A DNA stretch of 64,000 bases from Owenia fusiformis (taxonomy: Eukaryota > Annelida > Polychaeta > Sabellida > Oweniidae). A program made the translations under genes and the position numbers. The notes below the pieces were generated by a model, which worked only from the letters and a program-made list of their open reading frames with translations, was not told the DNA's origin and did not search any database. Where the stretch lies: NCBI GenBank assembly GCA_903813345.2, contig CAIIXF020000005.1:3170356-3234355 (forward strand), read 5' to 3'. Below, piece after piece: positions 1 to 10,371 of the stretch; within the stretch, counting starts at the first letter, position 1; every line of letters begins with the position of its first letter.

Positions 1-1604
1 ATAATTTCTTTTACATGTATTTCACTGGAGACCTTTTTGCTACCTATTAATGCATAAATAATGCCACTGCACAACACAAACACCTCAAGTATTGTGATTA
101 TTGATACTCCAATGAATATACCAAGAACTCCCCCGATTTCTGAAATCATCGAAACCAATGAGAAATCTTCTTCCTCGATGGTGTATTTTGTCTCAAGGTC
201 TTTAAAATACACATTTACACGAAGGAAATTAGCTCTCAGTTTATCTCCCCAATTCTTTGAAACATTCATAAATTCAAAGTAGTTAACACAGTGCACACCG
301 ATCTTGTCGTGAAATTCCTCATACATAGTCAAATCATAGTAATTTGGACTGTGAACAAAGCCGCTACAGTAGAAATCTAACTCTGAGCCCCTCATTGGCC
401 ATTCGGATTGTGATGTTTCCACATTGTAAGTTGAATACGAACAGCTATATTCACATTCACAGCCAACCATAGATGCAGAAACATCCGACCACAGATATTT
501 TTCCATCTGACATTTGAATCGAGCAATGTCCTCTTTGAGAACCGTTACATTTGCTTCTGTTATATTTAACCATTCTTTCGTGTTGAATTTGCCACAAGCT
601 TGCATTTTAGCATCTCTGGTGTCATTTAAATCAACAGGGAGTAAATCTTTCCAACATCCACATTGTTTTTCAATCATTTTCTCCATGCATTTTCTTTTGC
701 ATGTGTTTCTAGTGTACTTGAAATCAGTTGAGTGTAATGTGGTATGATCAGCACATTCTCCCCAAGGTCGTTTCATTAGTTCCCTTTTGTTCACAGATAG
801 TGCAACATTGATCAAGTGCCCAGGCTCAACATCGAATCCTTCATTGTCAGGGTCTGGTAGTGTTCCTTTTTCATGTATTATCACCCTTGCTCCAGCTGCT
901 GCGGTCACAGCACGATTTGGATCATAATTGGCGTATGTGTAATCTGTGTGTTCAAGGTACAGAGTGAGAGAAAGACCATTTTGAGCCCCACTCTCAGCTA
1001 TCATCGGATTTGTCAGATTGACATCCTTACCATTGAAGGTATAACAATTCTTATATTCGTGGTGAACAAGCTTCGTGAAGTCTTCCTCTGTACATTGATT
1101 TCCTTGGTAGAGACAATGTGGCACCAGATTTTGAATTTCATGACTGATAGCTGATATTTCATTAACACCCATGTTTTCATAAAATCCTCTGTTTGATTTT
1201 GCCAGTAGAAGTATTCCATGCAAAATCTCTATTGTTTCATTGGTCATTTGCATGAGTATTCCAAAGTGGGTGGAAGTTGATGTTAAAAATGTATTTTGAA
1301 GTACAAACCCGCTCTCCGGGTCAGAGAATGTTTCCATCGTCTTCTTAGGAGAGTAGCCATATAACGGACAAATTGTGACAGATGGAAATGCAATGTCTAC
1401 ACCTGCTCTCAACTCCACTCTGTCCTTAGTTTCAAACTTTGCATACCTTTGTATAACAGTTGTTACCCATGCAATTGCAGCTATGGTTGATCCAAGTGTG
1501 ATAGCTACCCATAATAACTTGCCAAACTTGCTGTTTGTCCGACCAATCATGCCCCATCCATGTCCAGATGTGTTGCTTGTAAACTCATTTACTGTTCGCT
1601 TCAT
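1..1604 (-). CDS. DEG/ENaC-family sodium channel, intronless, 3' end cut by window edge
   Basis: The reverse strand is open from an ATG at 1604 to the left edge (534 codons and 2 bases) with no intron. The product is a paralogue of the complete channel at 7057-8730 and matches it throughout: an N-terminal SGHGWGM (the HG gating motif of the ASC/DEG/ENaC superfamily), a first membrane segment, a large extracellular region with clustered cysteines including CKRKCMEKMIEKQCGCW, and a second membrane segment with GGVLGIFIGVS, whose G-x-S is the selectivity-filter position of the family. Such channels are trimeric, amiloride-type sodium channels of the plasma membrane; some invertebrate members are gated by peptides, acid or touch. 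The ligand here cannot be told. No disabling change was seen in the visible part. The cytoplasmic C-terminal tail continues outside the window. Confidence 0.9.
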   Translation of the reverse strand, partial: MKRTVNEFTSNTSGHGWGMIGRTNSKFGKLLWVAITLGSTIAAIAWVTTVIQRYAKFETKDRVELRAGVDIAFPSVTICPLYGYSPKKTMETFSDPESGFVLQNTFLTSTSTHFGILMQMTNETIEILHGILLLAKSNRGFYENMGVNEISAISHEIQNLVPHCLYQGNQCTEEDFTKLVHHEYKNCYTFNGKDVNLTNPMIAESGAQNGLSLTLYLEHTDYTYANYDPNRAVTAAAGARVIIHEKGTLPDPDNEGFDVEPGHLINVALSVNKRELMKRPWGECADHTTLHSTDFKYTRNTCKRKCMEKMIEKQCGCWKDLLPVDLNDTRDAKMQACGKFNTKEWLNITEANVTVLKEDIARFKCQMEKYLWSDVSASMVGCECEYSCSYSTYNVETSQSEWPMRGSELDFYCSGFVHSPNYYDLTMYEEFHDKIGVHCVNYFEFMNVSKNWGDKLRANFLRVNVYFKDLETKYTIEEEDFSLVSMISEIGGVLGIFIGVSIITILEVFVLCSGIIYALIGSKKVSSEIHVKEI

Positions 1605-1619
1605 TGTTGTTTTTTAGTC

Positions 1620-2060
1620 ACTTAAATTACTATATAACCATTTTCATCCATTTTTAATTTTAATTTTCAAAATTTCTCCTTCCTAATAATTATCATTTAT
1701 TTGTTTCAATTCTCATTATTATTCGTTTTGTGGTGAAATCCCATTCTCCCTGAAGTACAAATACTCTCTTCTTTCCCCAGTTCATTTAATAGTTAACTCT
1801 TATATCTAAAATTAAGTATGCCCATATTGACTATTGTAAGTATCAAGTCAAAACAAGCGTATATACCTAAAATTACTCAAGCAATAAAGTAAAATGTCAA
1901 TAAATTTCATTGACTCCTATATTCAGATTTTCCTGCTCACTTTCATTTCTGTTCAATATGAATGGATTGAGAAACAAGTAATTACTCTCTATATATTTCC
2001 TTTCACTTCCAGGGGAGGTTATTCCAATAATGTTAAGCAACTCTTTAAAGGAACACTGCC
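1620..2060. other. AT-rich upstream region of the first channel gene
   Basis: This is the 5' flank of the minus-strand channel gene ending at 1604. It is AT-rich, with no convincing exon, RNA gene or recognisable promoter motif. Confidence 0.4.
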
Positions 2061-3400
2061 TTTTTAGCTCACATGGTGAGCTTTTGCAATCGCTCACTTG
2101 TCCGTCTATCTGTGCGTCCGTGCGTGCGTCCGTCCGTCAACAATAGTGGCACGTTTTAAAACCTCTGTCGATAGGATTCCCATTTTAAGTTATTTTTGTT
2201 CAACATCAATACAGGAAACTCCCCTCTGACTCCTGGTTCAAAAGCTCGCCTATTTTCAAGATGACCGCCATTTTTCTCTCGTGAAATTCACTTTTGACCC
2301 ATTTCCTAGCTTTATAAATAATTTGTAAAAATCCATGTCAATGTAAAGAGTAGTTATATGAAATAATTTTGTTACAAAAAATCGGCAAAGAATTATATCC
2401 ATTTTTTTTTATTTCAGCCATTTTAGTTAACATTGATTTGTCCATCTGTCTCGCGAAATCCACTTTTGGACCATTTGTGTTAAAACCTCTGTCTATAGGA
2501 TTCCTGTTTTGAGTTATTTCTGTTCAACATCAATACAGAAAACTCCTCTATGACTCCTGGTTCAAAAGCTCGCCTATTTTCAAAATGGTCGCCATTTTTG
2601 TCTCACGAAATTCACTTTTGACCCATTTTCTAGCTTTACAATTAATTTCAGGTGTCCTGCATTGTAAAAATCCATGTCAATGTAAAGAGTAGTTGTATAA
2701 AATAATTTTGTTACAAAAAATCGGCAAAGAATTATATCCGTTTTTTTTTTCAGCCATTTTAGTTAACATTGATTTATCCATCTGTCTCAAAAAATCCACT
2801 TTTTGACCATTTGCCTTAAACCCTCTGTTGATAGGATTCCCGTTTTAAGTTAATTTTGTTCAACATCAATACAAAAAAACTCCTATGACTCTTGGTTCAA
2901 AACTTGCCTATTTTCAAAATGGTCACCATTCTTGTTTCGCGAAATTCACTTTTTGCCCATTTCCTAGCTTCACAAATAATTTCAGCTGTCCTGCATTGTA
3001 AAAAGCCATGTCACTGTAAAGAGTAGTTGTATGAAATAATTTTGTTACAAAAAATCGGCAAAATATTATATCTGTTGTTTTTTCCAGCCATTTTAGTTAA
3101 CATTGATTTGTCCATCTGTCTCACAAAATCTTCTTTTGGACCATTTGCTTAAAACCTCTGTCGATAGGATTCCAGTTTCAAGTTTATCACCAATACCAAA
3201 AACTCCCCTATGACTCCTGGTTCAAAAGCTTGCCTGATTTCAAAGTGGTCACCATTCTTGTCTCGCGAAATTCAGTCAGTCCAAAATAGTGGCAAATGGC
3301 TTGAAATAATTTTGTTACAAAAAATCAGCAAACAATTATATCAGTTTTTTTAAAATTTTCTGTCAGCATGTGAGCCCAGTACCCACGGTACTAATTTTTT
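2061..3400. repeat. Invertebrate interspersed repeat with ~330-bp internal tandem units
   Basis: It begins with a short palindrome, AGCTCACATGGTGAGCT, followed by a CGTCCGTCCGTC-type tract, a signature of a repeat family common in marine invertebrates. The body holds four tandem units. The landmark 'CTCTGT..ATAGGATTCC' recurs near 2162, 2488, 2822 and 3155, giving a period of about 326-334 bp. Each unit has the same order of motifs (atcaatacaggaaactcc, gactcctggttcaaaagc, tcggcaaagaattatatc). It ends near 'gtgagcccagtacccacgg'. No coding potential was seen. Confidence 0.75.
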
Positions 3401-3404
3401 GTAG

Positions 3405-4795
3405 ATTTTTGTAGACTTTGTGTTACTCCCTATATTTAAAAACATCTAAACATAAGTGGCAGAAGCAGAATTGATTTTTACATTTATTTCTATAGTTTTG
3501 TATTTAATGAGTTGTTGACACTCCATTTCTTGCATTTGCTGCCAAGGCAACTTATTGTATTGTGTAATTAACTTAATGTGTATTGATTTTACCATATTAA
3601 AGATTCATGATTTCTAAAATGTGCAATTAAGATATTCAAATAATATTTTTTTTATTTCTTTAAGGCTAAGATGAGTGACTGAAAAAGTGGACTCAGTTTT
3701 CAATTCTCTTGAATTTTGACATTTCTTTTTCAAAAATTTGCTTCCAATATTATTACAGTCTTTACTCTGACTTTAAATGAGTAATATTCATATTCTTTTG
3801 TCCGTTTGTCTAAATTTCACTGGGGCAACATTATTTAGGAATTTGTTTTTCCTAAAAAGCAATTATTTGGTACTTTCTGTTGAATGGCTTGAACTTGATG
3901 GCTTACAACTTGACGGTTATTCACACTATAGAAAGTAAGTGTAAGTATTCCATTTCTTAAAAAACACTTTTTATACTATCTTTTAGCATTGTCTCTATGT
4001 AATGTAAAATCGGTTTATCAAGTTGCTATTCATTTTAATGATATATCCAGATACATTAATTAAGAATAGATGTCAGAAGAGAAGCAAACATTTCAGCCAA
4101 TGTAATACAAAGTATCAGATCTGAATGATCAAGATGGTTCTTCATTTCACCACTTGGCTATTCTGGGGGGGGGGTACCATTTTTACAACCATTTACTTAG
4201 AAACATGTAAATGTATCACTTAATTATATTTGTGTACTCTTTATTTTTCATATTGATGATTTATGCTACAGGTATGGAGAAGGCCAACACTAGATTTATT
4301 CTAAACTCAACAAACAAAAAGAAGGCTTTAGACAATATTTTGACCATGTAGCTGAATATTATTGTGATATGGCAGTAATGTGTATCATGAAGGTATACTA
4401 GTATCATGATATTGGCTGCAGAAGATGGGTTGTTCTTTTCCTATGTGAAATAAATCCAGATTGCTTCATAAAGGTAAACATTTCATAATATTTATTACTC
4501 GTACATACTGAATATTTTGTGTGCTACTTTTAATATTTTTTACCAGCATAATCAAAATTACTTTATATGTACAGACACTAAAATTAATATTCTTTTTTTC
4601 ACAATTTTTTTAAAATATTTATTTCAGAGAAAAAACATGTTAAAGCAATTACAATGCAGTAAGTCTTGGACGACCCGCTCTAACTTTGCTATTTTCTAAT
4701 ATAATTACATGAAACTTTCAGATAATAAAGATCGCATCTTAACAACTTTGTGTTTAAGTTTCAACAGAAAATAATATAATTTAGCTACTTTTCTA
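3405..4795. other. Intergenic AT-rich DNA, nothing recognised
   Basis: This stretch is AT-rich with stop codons in all frames and a short G run near 4166. I looked for the missing 5' exons of FANCI on the plus strand here and saw none. Confidence 0.4.
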
Positions 4796-4799
4796 AATA

Positions 4800-5625
4800 T
4801 TTTTTGATACCGGTCCCTACCACCCGGAACGGTATTTAGATATAGCAAATCACGTCACAACTGTTATAAAATGGCAAATACTTTAGGTTTGGCTGCACAA
4901 CCTAACACCAGTCATGATATGATAGAATTTCCGATTTTCAATCTGAGTGTCATCTGCCATCATCATCTTCACATATTAAGACCTACTTTTCAACATATTT
5001 TCCACGAATTTGAACACATTTTTCATACCGCTTTACCAATGAATGAAGACATTTATAAAACCACCATTGCTTATGTGATACAAATGCTGCTGGAGTGCCA
5101 CTTTAAACCTCATCCAATGAGTAAGAAATTCATTTTCTTTCAACCCTCCTTTCAAATTGGAGAAAAGGAAGAAAATCACACGGAGCCATATCTAGACTGT
5201 ATCGTGCATATGGTAGCTGCTCAAGGTCAATAATAGTGAAAATATCTTGTTGTATTCTTTGTTCCACTTTGATTTCTGTCATTATCTGCATTTCAATAGC
5301 CATCTTGCATCTTGAGGGTTGATTTTCTGATGTCATTTTCTTAGAATTTGACATATACGGCCATTGTCATATGTGACATTATAATTAAAACACAATTAAT
5401 TGGTTGCATGGTAACAAAGGAAGTAAACTAACATGGTTTAACATTCAAAATTCAAAGAAAGATAGTGGTCAAGACTTGCAAAACAAGTGAAATGACGGCA
5501 ACATTTAAGGCTGAAAGTTGCCATGTGCGAATACCATTCCGGGTGGCAGGGTCTCTATATTAAGAACTATCTAGAAAACCCCATAAAATATATGTCCAAC
5601 ACTTTTGGATCACCCCTTCGTATAT
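4800..5625 (-). mobile_element. Mariner-like DNA transposon remnant
   Basis: On the minus strand 5354-4990 encodes mariner-transposase C-terminal motifs: YSLDMAPCDFLPF corresponds to the family's Y-S-P-D-L-A-P-C-D-F block with its third catalytic aspartate, and RYEKCVQIRGKYVEK matches the W.RYEKCI...G.Y.E segment near the C terminus. The reading frame is broken between them and the N-terminal catalytic part is missing, so it is a dead remnant. Inverted motifs CCCTACCACCCGGAACGG (about 4814) and a near-complementary partner (about 5530) flank the coding remnant. A mariner-like end (GGGGTGATCCAAAAGT on the minus strand) lies near 5610. The left outer boundary is uncertain. Confidence 0.75.
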
Positions 5626-5629
5626 ACAA

Positions 5630-7050
5630 TTAATATATATATATAATATAATATATACATGGCATTTAAAAAGGAAAAATTTGATACTTTTAGTCTAATT
5701 CAGATTCCTTGATTTTCCACTTGTCACCTCTGCCTACTCGTTTCTCTATACTATTCATTATCTCTCTCACAGTTTTTACAAAACAAGACATAATCCATTT
5801 GAATTTTACTTTACATTGTCTAGATGCTACTGAAGTATTAAACCTGTGTATCTACATGTAGTTCACATCATGAAATCCATTATGATATACACTGCATATA
5901 TTATCTAGTTATTTGGCTTATTTTCAGAAGTTGGAATCACCAAATCCATATCCTATTAGAAGAGGTGGAAAGGATAATGAAAAGCAATGATGTCAACCAT
6001 GCCATAGTATCTGTTAAAAACTTGGGCTGAAATGAAGATTAAATTTTCTCATATGACTAACAAAGACACAGCCATCTTTACCCCATGCAAGATATTGCCA
6101 TCTTTTATACTAAAAAGTCACACTTGCAAGATAAGATTTACTTATGACATCACTGGTTTATAAACATCATCAACATGACAACGGATACACCTTTGCTATG
6201 AGTATCAATGCTCATTCTACAAAAAATAAGCTTTGACATCATAACAATGGAGCTTTTTTGCCACACGTATCTGTGTATTTTCTACAATATTGTTATGACG
6301 TCATAATGATTGAAAGATGAAGTTCTATTGATTTAAAGCTATTTTCACTCAGTTTTATTTTAAAAAGGTGAAAATATGGCATATTACAGAGTCATATGAG
6401 AAAAACTTCCTTGTACTCGTACCTGTGCAAGATCGTCCATTCTTGACTCACTTTGATAATGTTTCTTTATTTTTTATCTCATGTTCGACTCTATAAAGAA
6501 GAATTATCAAAGTTCATCGAGAATGGACAATCTTGCACAGGTACTATACAATTACCCCTAAAGCTGACATAATATTGGATCAGCCAGCTTAATTTGGAGC
6601 CAATGCAAATGAATAAAAAAAATTTATTTGATTTAAGAATACATGTAATGTTATTTTATCTGTTTGAAAGTGCCTTGGTTTTCAAAGTAAGTGAATAAAT
6701 ATGGAAACGTATGAAAGATAATTTAATTTAATTGTTTGTTATCTGTTTAGCCTATGGCTAGTAGAGTAATGTTATCTTATTTTTAAAAAATGTACATGTA
6801 TATGATGTCTTACTTTTAGTGCGTCTGAATGATTACATAAAAGCCATCATTGACATGCACACTTAAAGTTGAATATCAATGCAGACACTTCAGATCAATC
6901 ACAAATTGTTTAATGTGAACTTAATGTAATATATTGATTGGTAGTTTATTAGATGAATGGATTCTTATTATTATCTGAAAGACATTCTATGTATATGGTC
7001 ATTTGCAATACCAAAAGATAAATATGATTTGTCTCATTAAGTGATATTAT
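5630..7050. other. Intergenic DNA with AT repeat and a hairpin
   Basis: There is an AT-rich microsatellite at about 5632-5658. An imperfect inverted repeat has arms at 6419-6460 and 6502-6543 (gtacctgtgcaagat and its complement) and could form a stem of about 40 bp. A minus-strand AATAAA (tttatt, 6945-6950) lies about 110 bases beyond the stop of the channel gene at 7057 and is a plausible polyadenylation signal. No exon was recognised. Confidence 0.45.
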
Positions 7051-7056
7051 AATATG

Positions 7057-8730
7057 TCATTTAAATTGATTATTTTGATAATCAGCAATTTTGCAATCAG
7101 ACAATTTCTCTATATTGGTTTTAGAGACTGACATATTTTCTTTTTCATGTATCTCGTTTGACATCTTTTTTCTTCCAAGTAGTGTATAAATAATACTACT
7201 ACACAACACAAAGACCTCAAGTATTGTAATAAGTGATACTCCAATAAATAAACCAAGAACTCCCCCAATTTCTGATATCATTGAAACCAATGGGAAATTC
7301 TCCTCCTCAATGATGTATTTTGTTTCAGTATCTTTAAAATATACATTTATGCGAAGGAAATTAGCTCTTAATTCATCTCCCCAATTCTTTGAAACATTCT
7401 CAAATTCAAAATGGTCAGAACAGTGCACACCAATCTTGTCGTGAAATTCATCATAAATAGATGAACCATTGTAACCAGTGTCATAAGAAAATCCAATGCA
7501 ATAGAAATCTAACTCTGACCCTTTCATTGGCCATACAGACTGGGATGTTTCAATATTGTATGAAAGATATGTGCAGTTCAATTTACATTCACAACCAACA
7601 ACAGCTTCAGATACTTCTGACCATGAATATTTCTCATTCTGGCATTTAATCCTGGCAATATCCTCCTTCAGAACGGTTACATTTGCTCTTGTTGTTTTAA
7701 GCCACTCTTCTCTATTCATCTTGCCACACGCTTGCAAATCGTCATCTCTAGTGTCATTTAAATCAACAGGGAGTAAATCTTTCCAGCATCCACATTGTTT
7801 TTCAATCATTTTCTCCATGCACTTTCTTTTGCATGTGTTTCTAGTGTACTTGAAATCAGTTGAGTGTAATGTGGTATGATCAGCACATTCACCCCATGGG
7901 GGTTTCATTAGTTCCCGTTTGTCCACAGATAGAGCGACATTGATTAAATGTCCAGGCTCCACATCAAATCCTTTACTGTCAGGGTCTGGCAGTGTCCCCT
8001 TCTCGTGTATTATTACCCGTGCACCAGATGCCACAGTCATTGCTCGACTTTTCTCATAAGTGACACGTGCACCCTCTTTGTGGTCAAGATACAGGGTGAA
8101 AGAAAGGCCACTTTGAGCCCCAACTTCAGTTATTATTGGCTTTGTTAGATTTACATCCTCCCCATTGAAGGTATAACAATTTTTGTATTCATGATGAACC
8201 AGCTTCCTGAAGTCTGCCTCTGTACATTTGCTTTCTTGGTACATACAATATGGTATAAGACTACCAATGTTATGGCCCAGAGAGGATATTTCACTTGGGC
8301 CAAGGTTTTCATAATATCCTCTATTTGTTCTTGCCTGTCCAACAATATTTTCCAAAATTGACTCGTTTGTCATCTGTGTGAGGACTACATGATTAGTATA
8401 TATTGTTTTTAAAAATGAATTTTGGAGCACATAACCACTATTTGGGTCTGTAAGTGTTGCTCTTATTTTCTTGGGAGAGAAGCCATATAATAAACACACT
8501 GTGACAGATTGGAATACAATGTCTTCATCTGCTCTCAACTCCACTCTGTCCTTAGTTTCAAACTTTGCATATGTTTGTACAATGGTCAATACCCATATAA
8601 TTGCAGCTATGGTTGACCCTAGTGTGATAGCTACCCATAATAACTTGCCAAGCTTGCTATTTGTACAGCCAACCATACCCCATCCATGTCCAGAGGTGTT
8701 GCTTGTAAACTCGTTCACTATTCGCTTCAT
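7057..8730 (-). CDS. DEG/ENaC-family sodium channel, complete and intronless
   Basis: A single 557-codon open frame, typical length for the ASC/DEG/ENaC superfamily. Visible order: short cytoplasmic N terminus with the HG gating motif at residues 15-16; first membrane helix about 30-50; an extracellular domain with many NxS/T sites and conserved cysteine blocks (PWGECADHTT, CKRKCMEKMIEKQCGCW, GCECKLNC); second membrane helix about 489-518 with GGVLGLFIGVS, placing G-V-S at about 497-499 in the selectivity filter; a hydrophilic tail of about 39 residues. The start matches that of the paralogue at 1604 (both open MKR.VNEFTSNTSGHGWGM). The pair are same-strand tandem duplicates about 5.4 kb apart. 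Lack of introns suggests retroposition of an ancestor before the tandem duplication, an inference. Gating stimulus is unknown. Confidence 0.93.
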   Translation of the reverse strand: MKRIVNEFTSNTSGHGWGMVGCTNSKLGKLLWVAITLGSTIAAIIWVLTIVQTYAKFETKDRVELRADEDIVFQSVTVCLLYGFSPKKIRATLTDPNSGYVLQNSFLKTIYTNHVVLTQMTNESILENIVGQARTNRGYYENLGPSEISSLGHNIGSLIPYCMYQESKCTEADFRKLVHHEYKNCYTFNGEDVNLTKPIITEVGAQSGLSFTLYLDHKEGARVTYEKSRAMTVASGARVIIHEKGTLPDPDSKGFDVEPGHLINVALSVDKRELMKPPWGECADHTTLHSTDFKYTRNTCKRKCMEKMIEKQCGCWKDLLPVDLNDTRDDDLQACGKMNREEWLKTTRANVTVLKEDIARIKCQNEKYSWSEVSEAVVGCECKLNCTYLSYNIETSQSVWPMKGSELDFYCIGFSYDTGYNGSSIYDEFHDKIGVHCSDHFEFENVSKNWGDELRANFLRINVYFKDTETKYIIEEENFPLVSMISEIGGVLGLFIGVSLITILEVFVLCSSIIYTLLGRKKMSNEIHEKENMSVSKTNIEKLSDCKIADYQNNQFK

Positions 8731-8759
8731 TTTTTATTTAAATCAGCCTCATTTAAATT

Positions 8760-10371
8760 GAGTTGAATATGTCGTTTTAGTTGATAGGTTAATTGTCTGT
8801 GTTAACATCATTGTGTATGAATGCTTTTCTTGAACTTTTGAGTTCCTTCGACTCTCACTTCCATAGATAGTCTGTTAGATTGAGACTGGACATTCAACTT
8901 TCTCTTTTCTATGTGTCTCCATTGGTCTCAATAAAGAAAATGTACAGCATTGTGTGCATATTTTGATTTAACTTATATGAGCATATTTGCATTAATCATA
9001 TGTACAAAATGGATAAAATGAAGAAAATGTGTTACGTTCACCTGTTAATTGATACCATCTAACAAGTTTGGCAGACTTTAATGACAATTAGGAAACTATT
9101 TGCTTACTCCTTAGTTACTATATTTTAGTGTTTGCACTAGTTATAGACAATCTAATAATGTCATAATGCCCAGAAGGTGTATAAGTGACTTTGCTAATAG
9201 CTTAATTGCACAATCAGCCTTCAATACCCATGCGGGAACACTGTGTCAGTAATTAGACATCATGATTAAAATATGACATGTATTCCCATGGTTTACATAA
9301 ATAAGTAATTAAAAAGTCATAAACATCATTTAAAGCAAGTTATCCAATCATGTTATTTGGGAATATGTCTGTGAAAAGGAACTTATATGAATAATCATCC
9401 CGATGATCTTAATATTCCTAGAATTATTTGATATAGGAAGTATCTACATATATCTAGATTGCTAGGAGAGAAATTAAATGTTTTTCATAAAAAAATTCAA
9501 TATGGTATCTGTGGCTTTTGATTAAATAATTTTTTGTATGATGAGAAGCACATTTCCTTGAAATGCTACAACCTCTTATTTCTTTTATCTCAGATCTGTT
9601 TTTAGTTTTCTTTCTGATTAATCCTCTTTATTGAAATTTCTGCAGTCTATCACCAAAGTCATAAGTGGTTTTGATATAACAATATAAGATTGGCCAACTT
9701 GCATGTAATTGATATTTGTGAGACGTCGTGTACAAGTGTCATTTGCTTATTAATGCACAAATCAATAAGCATTAATTCTATTTCATTGTTTTCATTGATT
9801 ATTGTGTCAACAAGAAGTACAAGAAAAGCAAGAATATATTTTATAATTCTACAAATGCAATGTCTAATATCAGAAATTGTGTTGGATCATGACATTTAAT
9901 CAAAGCACATCGAGATTTTAACTTAACAACTTAAAACCTGCTTCATTTGAAAAACCACCCAATCCAATTGCCAAATTAATAATTCTTCTGAAGGAATTAT
10001 TTGTAATCAGTTTTGATCCAATTAAATATAAAATTATCGAAAACAGTGCAGAATAATCTTGATACCAAATGAACATTTATCATTTCAAAATGCATCTACG
10101 CTTTGTTTTAATTTCTTGATAAAGTACCTGTTAATGTGCTTGAGTCATTGATCTGCTCTAGATATTTAAGCAAGATAATGCAGCACACTCCTCGTTGTCT
10201 AAGATCTCCTAAAAGTTAACTTGGCCTAGCCTAGGCCCTGATACATAATTTGCAAAGGAATTTAGAATCAATCAGTGACATTCAGATCATGGCTTTGTTT
10301 AGTACACCAGTCATAAGGAAAACAAACCCCAACTATCCCAAATCATAATCTAACATATTATATTATTTCAG
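8760..10371. other. AT-rich DNA upstream of the first visible FANCI exon
   Basis: No open frame here resembles the N-terminal part of FANCI and no other gene was recognised. It is either the 5' flank of the channel gene at 7057-8730, the tail of a long FANCI intron, or both. The first recognisable FANCI exon begins at 10372 after a ttatttcag acceptor. Confidence 0.5.

Noticed and set aside
7556-7879. Plus-strand frame shared by both channel loci
   Set aside because: It is the complement of the conserved cysteine-rich region of the DEG/ENaC genes.
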